Of a DNA stretch of 64,000 nt, positions 48,201 to 59,453 are shown in pieces. The translations under genes and the position numbers were made by a program. The notes beneath the pieces were generated by a model. That model searched no databases, was not told the DNA's origin, and saw nothing but the letters and a program-made list of their open reading frames with translations. The first letter of the stretch is position 1. Each line of letters starts with the position of its first letter. Source of the stretch: Tomocerus qinae (lineage: Eukaryota; Arthropoda; Collembola; Entomobryomorpha; Tomoceridae); NCBI GenBank assembly GCA_020055645.1, contig JAECZT010000014.1, positions 207,001 to 271,000 on the forward strand, read 5' to 3'.

Positions 48201-51200
48201 GAGAGTGTGAAGATGTATAAAAGTATCCATAATACATTTAGGCACCCCAGAAGAACTAATCCAATATTATCCAAGAGAGCTCAAATGTATCCGGATACCT
48301 TTGAACACACACAGATTCTCAAAGGTATTTGGAAATGGTTTCCAAACATTTATTTTTAAATGGTATTCAAGCATTTGTTTGGAAATGGGGTTCAAGCATT
48401 TGTTTGGAAATGGTTTTCAAGCATTTGTTTGGAAATGGTTTTCAAGCATTTGTTTGGAAATGGTTTTCAAGCATTTGTTTGGAAATGGTTTTCATGCATT
48501 TGTGTGGAAATGGTATTCAAGCATTTATTTTTGAATGGTATTCAAGCATTTGTTTGGAAATGGGTTTCAAGCATTTGTTTGGAAATGGTATTCAAGCATT
48601 TGTTTGGAAATGGTTTTCGAGCATTTGTTTGGAATTGGTTTTCAAGCCTTTGTTTGGAAATGATTTCCAAGCCTTTGTTTGGAAATGGTTTTCAAGCATT
48701 TGTTTGGAAATGAATTCAAAGCGTTTCGGAAATTTGCGATAAACCTGTCTAAAATGTCTAAAATGCCATTTATATATAGCTATAATTAACTATATACATT
48801 TTAGCTGGAGTTAATTGGATTCCTGAAAAATATACTGAGGATTCTTTGCAGGAGACATTTCAAACTAACTATTTAAGCCATTTTCTGCTCACCAATCTTT
48901 TGGCAGGCCGTATGAACTATACGGGACAGCAGAGCGGAAAATACACACGAATTGTTAATGTTGCTTCAGTGGGTCAATACAGAGGCCATTTAAATTTCGA
49001 TGATATCCAATCCAAGTAAGTGAAATCGTTCTATTAATAATAATGGTCTCCACCATCTATAACAAAATTATAATATAAACGATTTCAAACAGGAAATTCT
49101 TTATTCCTTCAAAAGCATATTTTGATTCGAAGCTTTCAATTGTGGTCATTACAAAATTCTTGGCAAGGCAATTTCAAGAAAAAGGTCTTAAAATTCGAAT
49201 TAATTGCGTTCATCCTGACATTGTGGCAACTAATATGATTCAAAGACACAAAATTGGACTCTGGTTTGTGAAAAATGTAAATTGGATATTTCCGGTAAGT
49301 TCTGTAATAAAATGTAATAATAATAAGTAATCTAAAAATTTTTAAATAACAAATCACTGATTTTATATTTATTTTTGGTAATAATCGATATAATTTCCAG
49401 CAAATCAAAATTATTTCCCGGACGGGGAAGTATATCGATTTTTCTCCGTAAATAGCTTTAGTTTAGCTAAAGTTTTATAATTCTCCGTATCGAAATAATA
49501 CCCCGGTAAAAACTAAGGGTATTTAGTTGCAATTGCAGTAAGTATAATACGTGTACCAAAAGAGAAAAGAACATTGGCATTGAAAGTAGTTGCATATTTA
49601 CTCATTAATCAAGCATTTCGCCTCTCTTCTGGTAGATTTTTAACAAATTCATTGCAAATGAAATCCGGGCCAGGTGCTTTATTGTTTAATATCTTTTTAA
49701 GCGTTTGCAGTTTATCCCCAGCGTCTTGGAATGTGAGTTCGTATACTTCAGGCTTTCTTTATATTTGTCAATTAGGGGACACCTCCATCTCAATTCACTC
49801 TCTCTTCTCTGCGGGATTTACTGTGTCTCTACCTTTATTAAGTGCAACGGGGAAATGACACGATTCATTAAAGTTAAACTGTAAGGTTATTTTCTTCTTG
49901 AAAATTGATTAAATTGTGTCCGTATTTAATGCTGTAATATAAATCTCTTAGATTATCCAGGCTGAGCTGATATTAATTGCACTGATTAATTTAATGTGAC
50001 TAACATTAAATTAATGCATTTTGGGTAACGCAAACCAATGAATTTAAAAATACCTTGGAATTTTGTAATTTTCACATTCCCACGAGTCACAAAACCAGAT
50101 CATACTGCAACTCTTATACATCTGATTTTCCTCGCAGTTCAAATAATTCAATTAGAGGATTCCCTCAATGTCCCAATAAATAAATAAATAATTAATTTTA
50201 CTTTACCTATTATTATTATGTATTATGGTTGTGTTTGTGGGCTGTCCATTTCATTCTTTGGGGTAGCGTCCAACTTGTCGTTGACCATGTACGAAATCTC
50301 ATATTTTCCCCTCCTAAAGATATTTATTATCTGGGTGCCTTTTAGTTTGGACCTCATTATCGGTGTCACCAATCTCGTTAGGCTTTTTACGAAGAATGGC
50401 ATTTTTTCTTTCATCAGGTATGAAGTCTTGTTGATTAAGGTGCCATCTCCAAGTCTTTTCTTCTCCCTCAGTATTCTCCACAGCCCTCAACAATTAACGA
50501 GAATTGGCCGCTCCTGACTCATCGATGGTTTCCCTAGTCGATAAATATTGTCCAGCAGAACATCCTTCTCTTCGATTATGTTCAATAACTCTTCAAATTT
50601 TACAGCAAGAACGCTCAGTGACAGTGTACAAAATTTACCACTTTTTAGCCCTTTTTACCATCACAGTGGTAAAAATGCACTTAATGGTAAAAATGGTAAA
50701 TTATGGTAAATAATTAGCATAGACATACAAAAGACATATTAAAAAGTTTTCGTGCTCTATTTTCTCTAAAATATTTCAAACTAAGAATTATAATATTTGA
50801 ATGCTCACTGACGGTAGTTGAGACAATCATAAATTTATTTACTTTATACATTCAAATTTCATTCAGCAAGAAAAAAATGCCCTTTTAATTAAAATTAATT
50901 ATTCAATAAGTAAATACGGACGAAATGTCCCAATTAGTTGACTCGTGCTTTAGTTATATAACATACATTAAGTTGTGGAGTCAATTTATAATAAAAATCA
51001 GCCGCAAAGGTAATTTAAGTATTAGCGGCGAATTTTATTCAAAATTCTGTACGAAATTTAAATAAAACTGTTTTTCACCATTTTTTACCAATTATACCAT
51101 TTACCACCAATTTTTAGCTAGTGGTAAATAACATTAAATACCTTAAAAACCACTTACCACTGGTAAGTGGTAAATGGCATTTTTTACACTGCTCAGTGAT

Positions 51201-53163
51201 TCCCTCTCGTCCTCCTGAACTCCACTGATAACCAGATTTTTCTCTCGATGGGTTTTTCCACATTATTGTTCCGATTTTAAACGGCTGCCACTTTCTGCTT
51301 CAGCTTTGGTACTTCAGATATTCCTTAAATTAAATTTAACTCTTGGCTCGTCTGGGTCTCTTACCCATTTTTATATGATATATGTACTAAATAATCGTAG
51401 AGTTGAAAAAATTTACCTGCCTATATATCTATGTATAGTTGGTAAGGCAGGTTTAAAATTTTACTGCGTTGATCCAAGGAGTCATTATTACTATTTATAT
51501 AACACCTTTCGAAATCGAGTCGCGTATGCTGGGAGCTACTAGTATGTATTAAAAACGAATTTTTATCCAAAATTTTGGCAGAGCAAAAAGTTAGGTATGC
51601 TAGAGCTTGAATTGCCCTCGCACAGGACTTACATACTTACCAACTTATGCACCGATTAGATGCACCTTTCCATCGAGTAACTTCGTAAATGAATTAATGA
51701 ATTTGTACTTTGCGTTACGAAAATACGGAGTTTTTATTCGTGAAAACTTTAATTACCCGTGGTAACCACTACGAACTTGAATTCTAATGAAAACCTCATT
51801 GTTACGGAGTTTTTTAAATAGGTTTTGTCAAAAAGGGCACTCCATATTCAAATGAGTTACATGGTTACGATGTTATATTCACGGACTTACGGACTAGATT
51901 TGGAGAACCGCCAGTATATATTAGTTTAAGGCAAATTTCATTTGTTGTGAAGATTATGTATTTTTGTATACATAATTATGCTCAATTTTAATTACTACTT
52001 TCATTTTCAATGTTGCTGTACTGCTTCGTTAATAAAGCTCCAAATTAATGAAGTCAATTTAATCAGTGAAATATTATAATGCGTAGTCAGGACGGCAGCT
52101 AGGAAAAAATATTTTTTGGGGGGCGACAAAATTTAAGTGAAAATAGATACTATTTTCATAAAAAGGTTTGGTTTTTAAGGCAAAAATTCTCTTCTTTTCT
52201 TCGATTTCGGATGGGGGGAAATTAACTTAGGGATACAGGCTATTTGGGCAACTATTATTGCCTAATAAACTTGGGCATCGCCTTAAAATAATTTCCGAAA
52301 GTACAAAAGAATTTTTGAATCAAACTCAGTAGTTAAGGTTTTTTTAATCTGAGAAAGATTTTTTATAATTTTTAAAGCCATTACCCCAAGGGGGTAGGAG
52401 ACAGCCCCAGAGGGGGGTACATTTCTCCCCAAATTTTTACATTAATTGCAATAGATTGCAACCATATTTGGCGTACAAACACTTTCGGCCCCTACCTAAA
52501 TCTTAAAATCACAATGTGCTGCCCCTCCTGCCTGCGGCTCTGTGCATTCACTGGTTGTTATCAATCAAATAGTAATAATAGAATAGGTGCTCAAAAATCT
52601 ACTTGTTTGCTGTTAAAATATTTAGCAATAAAACTGTTTGCAATTTAATTTATGTTTTTATAGGAGTAAATGATAGTGGTTGAAACGTTGCAAGATTACA
52701 CGGATGTTGTTATTGTCAGCTGTAGTTTTCCTTTATGTTATGGTATAGTATAGCCTTGCATTTATGCCAATAGTTATATAAAAAACCCAAAAAACGCTGG
52801 TTTTTTGATACCTTGGTATACTGCCAATCTAGCAGAGGAACTCATAATTATATTGAACTTGGGTTGCCCTTCACTAGCAAATCTCTATGGCATAGCTACG
52901 TTGTAAGTTGTAAGCCTGGAAACAATAGTATTCAGGTGTCATTTATTTTTTTGTTATTGCAGCCGAAGAATCAAATTGGTGACCGAGTTTTACATGTTGC
53001 TTTATCCTCCAGTATTAACACCGTAAATGGCGAATTCTTTAAAAACGATCGACCCTGGAAATGCAATAAACAAGCTAATGATTTATGCGTCCAAAATAAA
53101 CTCTGGCTTACCTCAGTACGGCTTTGCCAAATGGAATCGAAATTGGAGGAACTTTATCTTTAA
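45244..53163 (+). CDS. Short-chain dehydrogenase/reductase, retinol dehydrogenase type, six exons, 340 aa
   Basis: Exons: 45244-45370, 45939-46046, 47232-47405, 48805-49015, 49093-49294 and 52963-53163. Junctions are GT-AG and phases agree throughout, giving 340 residues, normal for RDH11-14-like enzymes. Residues 1-35 are hydrophobic (LLRIKILVYTVLSYCFGI) and probably anchor the protein in the ER membrane. TGANRGIG at 55-62 binds NAD(P), NNAG is at 135-138, and the catalytic Ser is in NVASVG near 191. The catalytic Tyr216 and Lys220 lie in YFDSK. The usual PG of the PGxVxT loop reads PD (HPDIVATN). It likely reduces or oxidises a retinoid, sterol or other lipid carbonyl; the substrate is unknown. 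Exon 3's acceptor (gacgtag) is weak. The 3.7 kb last intron holds a LINE relic and a MITE, but the coding exons show no damage. Confidence 0.87.
46555..46705. repeat. gggtttttg palindromic repeat, copy in SDR intron 2
   Basis: Close relative of 13969-14135 (aaaaacccgggttttt palindromes, end tttttcatgccctg). Confidence 0.65.
47490..47765. other. GC-richer intronic block of unknown origin
   Basis: Lies in SDR intron 3. It has higher G+C than the surroundings and short open segments, but no recognisable protein family. Confidence 0.25.
48325..48725. repeat. 25-bp satellite in SDR intron 3, ggaaatggttttcaagcattt
   Basis: About 16 units of 24-25 bp, explaining the repetitive open frames seen in all three plus-strand phases. 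Confidence 0.95.
49560..51330 (-). mobile_element. LINE relic antisense in the last SDR intron, split by a MITE
   Basis: Minus strand at about 51270-51200 gives ISGVQEDERES. Beyond the MITE, at about 50621-50545, it gives VLAVKFEELLNIIEEKDVL and NIYRLGKPSMSQERPI. Together these are the RNA-binding region of a LINE ORF1. Then GDGTLINKTSYL at about 50430 fits the ORF1 C-terminus. At about 49740-49600 ILNNKAPGPDFICNEFVKNL is the start of a reverse transcriptase. The intervening endonuclease is missing. The copy is dead. Confidence 0.65.
50622..51191. mobile_element. Non-autonomous hAT element (CAGTGTACAAAAT family), copy 4, 570 bp
   Basis: Starts cagtgtacaaaatttacc and ends ttacactg, with a perfect 8-bp duplication ctcagtga (50614-50621 and 51192-51199). 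Opposite orientation to copies 2 and 3. It lies inside the LINE relic, so it is younger than that relic. Confidence 0.92.
51331..52087. other. Intronic sequence, nothing recognised
   Basis: Part of the last SDR intron. Short open frames only. Confidence 0.4.
52088..52537. repeat. Possible DNA transposon remnant with caggacggcag / ctgcggctctg ends
   Basis: The ends are imperfect inverted repeats (caggacggcagctagg against the complement cagagccgcaggcagg). The interior has G-rich and matching C-rich tracts. The target duplication is not convincing. Confidence 0.4.
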
Positions 53164-53465
53164 AAAAAGTGGTTAACATTTTCATTTTCAGAAAACACTT
53201 TTTTATAAATTAAAAATTCAACCTGTTATTTAACAATCGTGACTCGTGCTACAATTAACAGGTAGCACCGTTCTCGTTCACTCTCTTTTATCTTTCGTTA
53301 TACTGGTACTTAAATATGTTGTACTGTTTTTTCAGCCACTATCATTAAATCAATATTGACAGTCAAATGGTTAAAATTATGTTACTTTTTTATCTGCTAT
53401 AATTATTATTAATTGACATTTTTTCCAAAGCCAGGAGGTTAGACCATATGCGCTCTATTACACAA

Positions 53466-53640
53466 AATGTACCCTATTAAATAAAATCTACTTTAATAAA
53501 TAAATTGCACCCTATTAAATAAATTGCACCCTATTAAATAAAATGCACTCTAATAAATAAAATGCTTCGTAATAAATAGAATGCACCCTATTAAATAAAA
53601 TGCTTCGTAATAAATAAAATTCATTCTATTAAATAAGTAA
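53466..53640. repeat. 20-bp satellite, caccctattaaataaaatg
   Basis: About nine units just 3' of the SDR gene. Confidence 0.9.
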
Positions 53641-54058
53641 GCCGACATTCCCTCTGAATGCGATGTGTGCACGGTTAGAGTTCAATATAAAACATCAGTG
53701 TGCTATGCATTCAAATGGTTTAGAGTTGCGTTAAACATCGTATAACAATAATTTTATTATTCGATTAATAAGAAATAAATAATAATACTTTTATTCTAGA
53801 CGATGTGGCCAGTATACGTGATTACAGAATTTCTAATGTAATATTTCATTCATTAATGCTATAGAGTTGGGTTTAATAATTTTTGACCAAGCGACAACTC
53901 AACTTTGGGATAGGTAGATGAGTAAATATTGACTTTAAAATTGTAAAATGTAGCACAGATAACATGACTCTTGTTGTAGTACATATCCCGCATCAATGAA
54001 TATTTGTTAACCGATTGGCGACGTTCAAAATTGGTACTCCATGGGTCCAAATAATGAG

Positions 54059-57000
54059 TTAGTAGACGAGCAATAGTGATACTACGTAATTTAAAACAGA
54101 AGAAAAAAATAGAAGCGGCAATTCTCGCAAAACACTGGCATACTCCCCAAAAGAAACTTTGAGTTGTTTGCAAGATTCGATAAAACGGGAGTCATAAGGT
54201 CCGTTACAAAATTTTATTTTCTGGAGAGCAAAAAATGTCTTTGAAATATTGGTCAGTTGATTGGTGTAAAAGGACATTGACACCACTGGAATGGAGTAGT
54301 TTATCAAAATCATTAAGAAAATGAAAGATGTTAATCCCAAGTCAGATGCTCCTCGTATGAGTAAGAAGGTTATTTGAATACAGCAGATTAAAAGTATAAG
54401 AAAGGTATTTGGTAAAAAAAATTTACAGAAAGCTGTATTAAACAAATTATGTTGCATCTGAATAGCGCGGTATGCTTCTCTAGTTATTTTTTTAACTTGT
54501 GAAATTTCTGTTGTAGATGAAGAATTTTCACACATGTCTCTGTAAAATGTCAAACATAATATTAGTTTAATGCTCCTGAATAAATGTAATAATCATAATT
54601 ATTTTGCTTATATAATTGAGTCTTTTATATGATCAACTTGCTATCTCGTACCGTAATTTTAATAAACGAAATTAAAATCACGTTACTAATCATACTAATC
54701 AACGTAAACAAACTCTGCTCCTAAATTCCATCAATGGAACTTACCCGATTTGAAAATCTGCAAATCATTGCCATCGTAATGATTTGGTTATTAGTTTGTA
54801 CAAAACAAATGATTACCATAAAAATTTGCACTTACCATAAGCAATTGTACGCTATTTTAAAAACCAAAGAAGTAAAAATCATATTTCAATTTTTTGGAAG
54901 TACAGCGACAAAAATGACAAAGAGCAGTGATCTTTCTATAACCGTAAGTCGTTTTTCCAACATCAACAGCCAAAAAAGGCGGAAAACAAACTATTCGACG
55001 TGGATAGACGTAGAAAAGTATCTTCACCGCAATAGTTGCAGTATTTTACTCGAAACAATGTCATTAACCCAGCAGTCAGTGTACAAAATGCCATTTACCA
55101 CTTACCAGTGGTAAGTGGTTTTTAATGGTATTTAACGTTAAATACCACCACCTAAAAAGTAGTGGTAAGTGGTAAAAAATGGTAAAAATAGTTTCGTTTA
55201 AATCTCGTGTTTAAATTTTGAATAAAATTCGGTGCCAGAGTACGAAATTGCATAGCAACTGATAATTGTTGGTACAAATAGATAAGTGTTCATCAATCAG
55301 AGTTGGATTCAACCGATAGGGGCATTAATAGCCCTTTTTTGCCGATTGAGAAATTAATTGCAATTAAATTGCCTTCATATCAATTTTAATTTGGCGATAC
55401 CAAATGCAATCTTGGTTTCAGTGCAATTTTTTATAACTTTCGGTGAATAATCAAGAAATTGGATTTTAGATTAATTTGGATGATTAATTAAGGGGATAAT
55501 TGGAAATGTTTCTGAGAAAATAAAGTTTTAAAACTTATATTTCAGTAAATCTTGTGTATCTGTAATAATCTGCCTAATCAATCGGTAAAATTTACCATTT
55601 TTGCCATTAAATGCATTTTTACCATTAAGTTCATTTTTACTACTGTGATGGTAAAGAAGCCTAAAATGTGGTAAATTTTGTACACTGCCAGCAGTAGAAC
55701 CACCTAATGAAGTAAGATACGTTCAAAGCAAATTCAAAGTTTGCACTGTATCAAAAATTAAAATTGATTTGTAATAAAAATAAAATCAATGCTTTTGTAC
55801 TCGTTCTGTATATAATGGAGAAAATATCGGAAACTTAAAACTGGATTTGGGTGTACAGAAGAATTTTAAATGAAAAAGGGCTGAGATTCGGCCAACCCAA
55901 GTCCTGTTCTGCGTGTGACGAATTCAAGGTAAAAATTGACGGAATAGTAGAGACAGCAGAAAATGTTGACCAATTGGAAAACTTGCGGACTGCGAGAATT
56001 GAGCATCATTTAAACGCGGAAAACGGGGGAATGTTTTGGGAGGGGGCACTATTTTAAATTACTTAAACATTCATTTATTATGAAATTTTTTTTGATTTTG
56101 GTATATTATTTTCGAGGCATTGTTTAACCCTGCCCTGTTCTCACCAACACTGAGTATTTTTATCTGCCCAAGTTTACAACTCATAACTTGGCAATCGTTG
56201 AAGATTCAATAGACACTGCTGCAATGACTATCTGGCATTTTACGGAAGGAAATAAAGGCAGTTGCGAGGTTGTTGGTTCACTGCTGAAGTTTTGTATTGA
56301 AAAATATGCCGCTTTAGAAACAAACGGGGGAGAAATCTTGTAGATTGGAGTGATAGATGTTCCGGGCAGAGCAACAACCAATACATCCTTTTATTTTCAA
56401 GTATCTAATGGACATTAAGTTGTTTACTACGGTAGCGTTATAAAAATTGCATCGCAGAATGAATGGAACATCTTTGCCTTATAGTTTGCCTATGTAGTCT
56501 TTTGTTTTTCAAATTGAACAAAAGTTCTTTACAACTGGATACAAGTTTTTATCAACCGACAGAAATTTGCTCTGAAATGATACATCGCCCGAATGATTGC
56601 ATGAATATAATACGAAATGCAAATCCCAGCCAAATTCAAAAAATTAATCATCATGATTTCAAGAATTTTGTAAATTTTGTTTTGCTTGTAGTTTAAAAGT
56701 AACATGGGTAAAATTAATACTATTGGAAATGTGCACCCTAACATCATATCCACGAAGACAGAAGTGTAAGATAGTTGATCACTTCGTCACTAGAATGCCT
56801 ATGGAAAATCTTATCCTTGAAGATATGTATCATAATGATATACAACTTCCGGATCCACTTGTAAAAGATTTAAAAACATTAACCTACTGCAGCATCTAAA
56901 ATTAAGTGAGTCAATCTATATTTTAATTACATAAAGAAACGGAATTTATATTATTAAAGTATTTGCACACCCGTGATTTGATAGAAATTAGTATTTAAGC

Positions 57001-59453
57001 CATCAGGTGTATTCAGTAAAGATAAAAAAATATTTGATGGTCAATTCAGGAATCGAACCTGAGCACTTTCAATGTTTCAATATCTGGTCTACTCATATCA
57101 TCAAGTCGCCATCCAACCGGTGACCATACAATTGTACCGTCTGTTTTTTACTTTACTTTAGTAACTCTACTGGGTACTATGATAATGCCAATCAAGGTTT
57201 CGAGTGGGAAATGAAAGAAGTTAGACATTTCCCATTTCCTAGTGGCAAAAGTAGGAAACAAAAAGGCCAAGTGGGTGGGAAAATGGGAAATAGAAAAATC
57301 AAGTGGGAAATAGACCCTAATTCCGCAAGATGGCGACACCCATTTCCCACTATTTCCCAAATTAGTGGGAATTCCCAGTGTCCAAGCAAAATTTGCTGGG
57401 AAATGGGAATATCCGAAACTATGATGCCAATTAATTTTAAAGCTCTGTTAACTGCTAGAGATTCATTAACGGAAATAATTTAGATAATTTTGGGATGTTA
57501 CGGTGGCTAACCGAAGTTTTAGTATTAAAGTACTTTGTTACTTGCTTCTCAGTAAACCGCACACCCGTTATTTGTTAGAAATTAGAATTTAAGCTATCAG
57601 GTGTATTCAGTAAAGATGTATTTATATTCATATATTACAGTTTCAGCATTTTGTTGGAATATGGAAAAAAGATTGCCGTGGGTAGTTCTCAACCTCATTA
57701 ATAAATTTCCCGTTTTTATTTATAATTCACCTACTGAACTGATAATTTGAATGAGGAAATATTTCCAGAATGGGATTCGGCTGCTTTAAATTTCATAACT
57801 TTTCGTTGGTATGAGTAACAACGCTCTAAATATAAAAAACCTGTATACGAGATAGCAGGTTGATCGTATAAAAGGCAAAATTATTAATATACATGTTGCA
57901 TTGAAGCCAAAGTGGTACGGTGGATAAATAAACCAGAACAGTAGAAAGATGAGTCAGTAGAAGAGACCAGTCACAAAATATAGAAATACTTAATGGTATG
58001 TAAATCATCAGTTGATCGCGGAGTGAAGAGCTTCCCATACGAGATGCAACCAGTATTTCCTTGGTAAGAAGTATTTCAGGGGCGAATAGTAAAGTTGGCA
58101 GGACTAGTAAACTTACAGCATATATCAGAATAAGAAACGTTCTTCCATATTTTTCCAGAGAGCTATTTTCACAAATTTGGTCAATTTTTGTGGAGTTTTC
58201 CAACTTTAGTTCTAAAAAGTTAAAAGTAAATATTACAGTCGAATAATTAATGCTGAAGAATTTAAAGCTAATATTGTATTTTTATACTCCTAAGCAAATA
58301 TAAACAAACTGCAACTATTCAAATAAATGGCATTTCTCGCATTGTGTAGGAAATTTCAAGTTACAAATGTTAAAAATGCCCAATATACAACCTAGGCACG
58401 TACCCAAAAATTGCCCAAGGGGAGCGAAACGAAAAACAATGTTTTAATTGGGACACATTTGCGCGAAGCGCTAGGAGGGGGTTTAGGGGGTTCTGCGCGA
58501 TTTAGGGGTGCGCTACGCCTCTCCGTCCCCTACTGGATGCGTGCTAGATACACCCCTATAGAGAAATAACTAGATCTAAAACAAAGTTGGGTAAGGACTT
58601 AAGATTATATAGTGTGGAATGCCATTAGGCCATATTAGGTCAAGATAGTCAGAAAAATCATGTTTTTGTTGATGTAATATTAAGAAAGTAATATAACAAC
58701 TAGGCTCGGGGTAGGTGACGGCATATGGTCACATTAGACTAGCTTCAGAGTGAATCATTATATAACGAGAAATAGATAGATATTTGGTACATAATGATCA
58801 TAAACGAATTTGAGAAGGAAGATCAAAATGACACTGTTTTTTTGGAAAAACTAAGTTTCTGTAACTTTTTTTAATTGGGTCACTGAAATAGACTGAATCT
58901 ACACTTATATAACTTACTACCTTTATATTCACGTTAACTAACTAAGATATATAAGCTTTTCCCAAAATAATCTTAATTATGGGATATAATAATCAAAGAA
59001 ACCCGGAAAATGTTGTCACAATTTTGAATTTTCCCTTGCGGGATGCATTTTTCATTCCTTATTTCTAAAACATAAGGTTGGTAATTTACCTAAGTGATAA
59101 TTCAGGAAAAAGAAGTTGTTGTAAAACAATAGTAGTTCTTCTTTGTATAACATCGTATTAATGTGAATCAGCAGTACAAGGATGAACCCACATTCTACGA
59201 TTCCATAAAATGCTGCAGCAACGGGGTTACGTATACGTTCATCTGTTAAAATGCTGTGAAGGACACTCATAACTTCCGTTCCACGGAGAAAAATTTGAAA
59301 AAAGACGGCCATATACCAGTAGCATAACTTCCACGATTTCTCCAACTCGAGCATTTTTTTTTCAGAATGCCATTTAAATGGCAAGGTTTTCAACGTTGTA
59401 GATATTGTGAGTGTTAGATTTAAAAGTCGTATTGTTTTTGGACCCAAAAACAT
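54059..59453 (-). CDS. Seven-transmembrane chemoreceptor (arthropod gustatory/odorant receptor type), three exons
   Basis: Exon 1 is 59453-59090 (MFLGPKTIRLLN start, donor GTAAAT). Exon 2 is about 58211-57849 (acceptor tttttag, donor probably GTATAC). Exon 3 is about 54537-54059, after tttacag. With these junctions the phases agree and give about 401 residues, the usual receptor length. Hydrophobic spans occur in exon 1 (YGIVECGFILVLLIHI), exon 2 (FLILIYAVSLLVLPTLLF) and exon 3 (FLPNTFLILLICCIQITFLL and LGLTSFIFLMILINYSIPVV). The C-terminal helix ELPLLFFSSVLNYVVSLLLVY ends at the stop. These are ligand-gated channels of sensory neurons with an inverted topology. The exon 2 donor and exon 3 acceptor are uncertain by a few bases. 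No damage to the frame was seen; the ligand is unknown. Confidence 0.75.
54734..55068 (+). other. Unassigned plus-strand open frame up to the MITE
   Basis: ATG-initiated frame with one hydrophobic helix (LQIIAIVMIWLLVCTKQMI) that runs into the hAT element at 55077. It lies antisense within the chemoreceptor intron. No family recognised; it is more likely chance than a gene. Confidence 0.2.
55077..55687. mobile_element. Non-autonomous hAT element (CAGTGTACAAAAT family), copy 3, 611 bp
   Basis: Starts cagtgtacaaaatgcc and ends gtacactg, with a perfect 8-bp duplication ccagcagt (55069-55076 and 55688-55695). Same orientation as copy 2 but about 215 bp shorter internally. Confidence 0.92.
55845..56400 (+). 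pseudogene. Degenerate transposon-like protein fragment (CSACDEF family)
   Basis: Segment RRILNEKGLRFGQPKSCSACDEFK is followed by a Leu/Glu stretch ending HHLNAENG. After a break it continues LPKFTTHNLAIVEDSIDTAA, TIWHFTEGNKGSCEVVGSLL and ALETNGGEIL. This order matches a repetitive protein family common in arthropod genomes that I believe is transposase-related. I recognise the pattern but not a formal family name. Stops interrupt it. Confidence 0.4.
56463..56696 (+). CDS. Small hypothetical secreted-type open frame, 77 aa
   Basis: ATG start, hydrophobic N-terminus (LCLIVCLCSLLFF) like a signal peptide, then a polar segment with two Cys (EICSEMIHRPNDCMN). It could be a first exon or a chance frame inside the antisense chemoreceptor intron. 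No homology recognised. Confidence 0.25.
   Translation: MEHLCLIVCLCSLLFFKLNKSSLQLDTSFYQPTEICSEMIHRPNDCMNIIRNANPSQIQKINHHDFKNFVNFVLLVV
56968..57030 (+). repeat. 62-bp direct repeat, left copy
   Basis: cacccgtgatttgatagaaa...atcaggtgtattcagtaaagat recurs at 57563-57625 in the same orientation. Confidence 0.75.
57030..57125 (-). tRNA. tRNA-like segment with long variable arm (relic or SINE head)
   Basis: The minus strand has a perfect T arm, tcagg-ttcgatt-cctga, and an 87-base span whose ends ggtcacc and attgacc pair at five of seven positions. The A box is weak and no anticodon stem is convincing, so it is not called as a working tRNA. Confidence 0.3.
57194..57417. repeat. gggaaatgg repeat insertion
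   Basis: Dense gtgggaaat and atttcccac strings in both orientations. Flanked by similar direct repeats actatgataatgccaat (about 57176) and actatgatgccaat (about 57418), consistent with an insertion. Confidence 0.5.
57563..57625 (+). repeat. 62-bp direct repeat, right copy
   Basis: Partner of 56968-57030, about 595 bp away. The tRNA-like and gggaaatgg segments lie between them. Confidence 0.75.
58393..58560. repeat. MITE-like repeat, ggcacgtaccc / ggatgcgtgc ends
   Basis: Related to 11238-11411 by its ends and by G-rich/C-rich asymmetry (aggggg..tttagggggttc, cgtcccctac). Lies between exons 1 and 2 of the chemoreceptor. Confidence 0.4.

Noticed and set aside
48301-48742. Three overlapping open frames with Phe/Trp-rich repeats
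   Set aside because: All three plus frames are open because of the 24-25 bp satellite in an intron; no coding signal.
52813-52962. Upstream part of the open frame containing the last SDR exon
   Set aside because: It is intron read-through; the exon starts after the acceptor at 52962.
53859-54173. Alternative frame at the end of the chemoreceptor (QTTQSFFWGV...)
   Set aside because: It overlaps the receptor's last exon in another phase. The frame ending in NYVVSLLLVY fits the receptor C-terminal helix and the splice phase.
57030-57125. Functional serine- or leucine-type tRNA gene
   Set aside because: T arm is perfect but the acceptor stem has mismatches and no clear anticodon stem exists.
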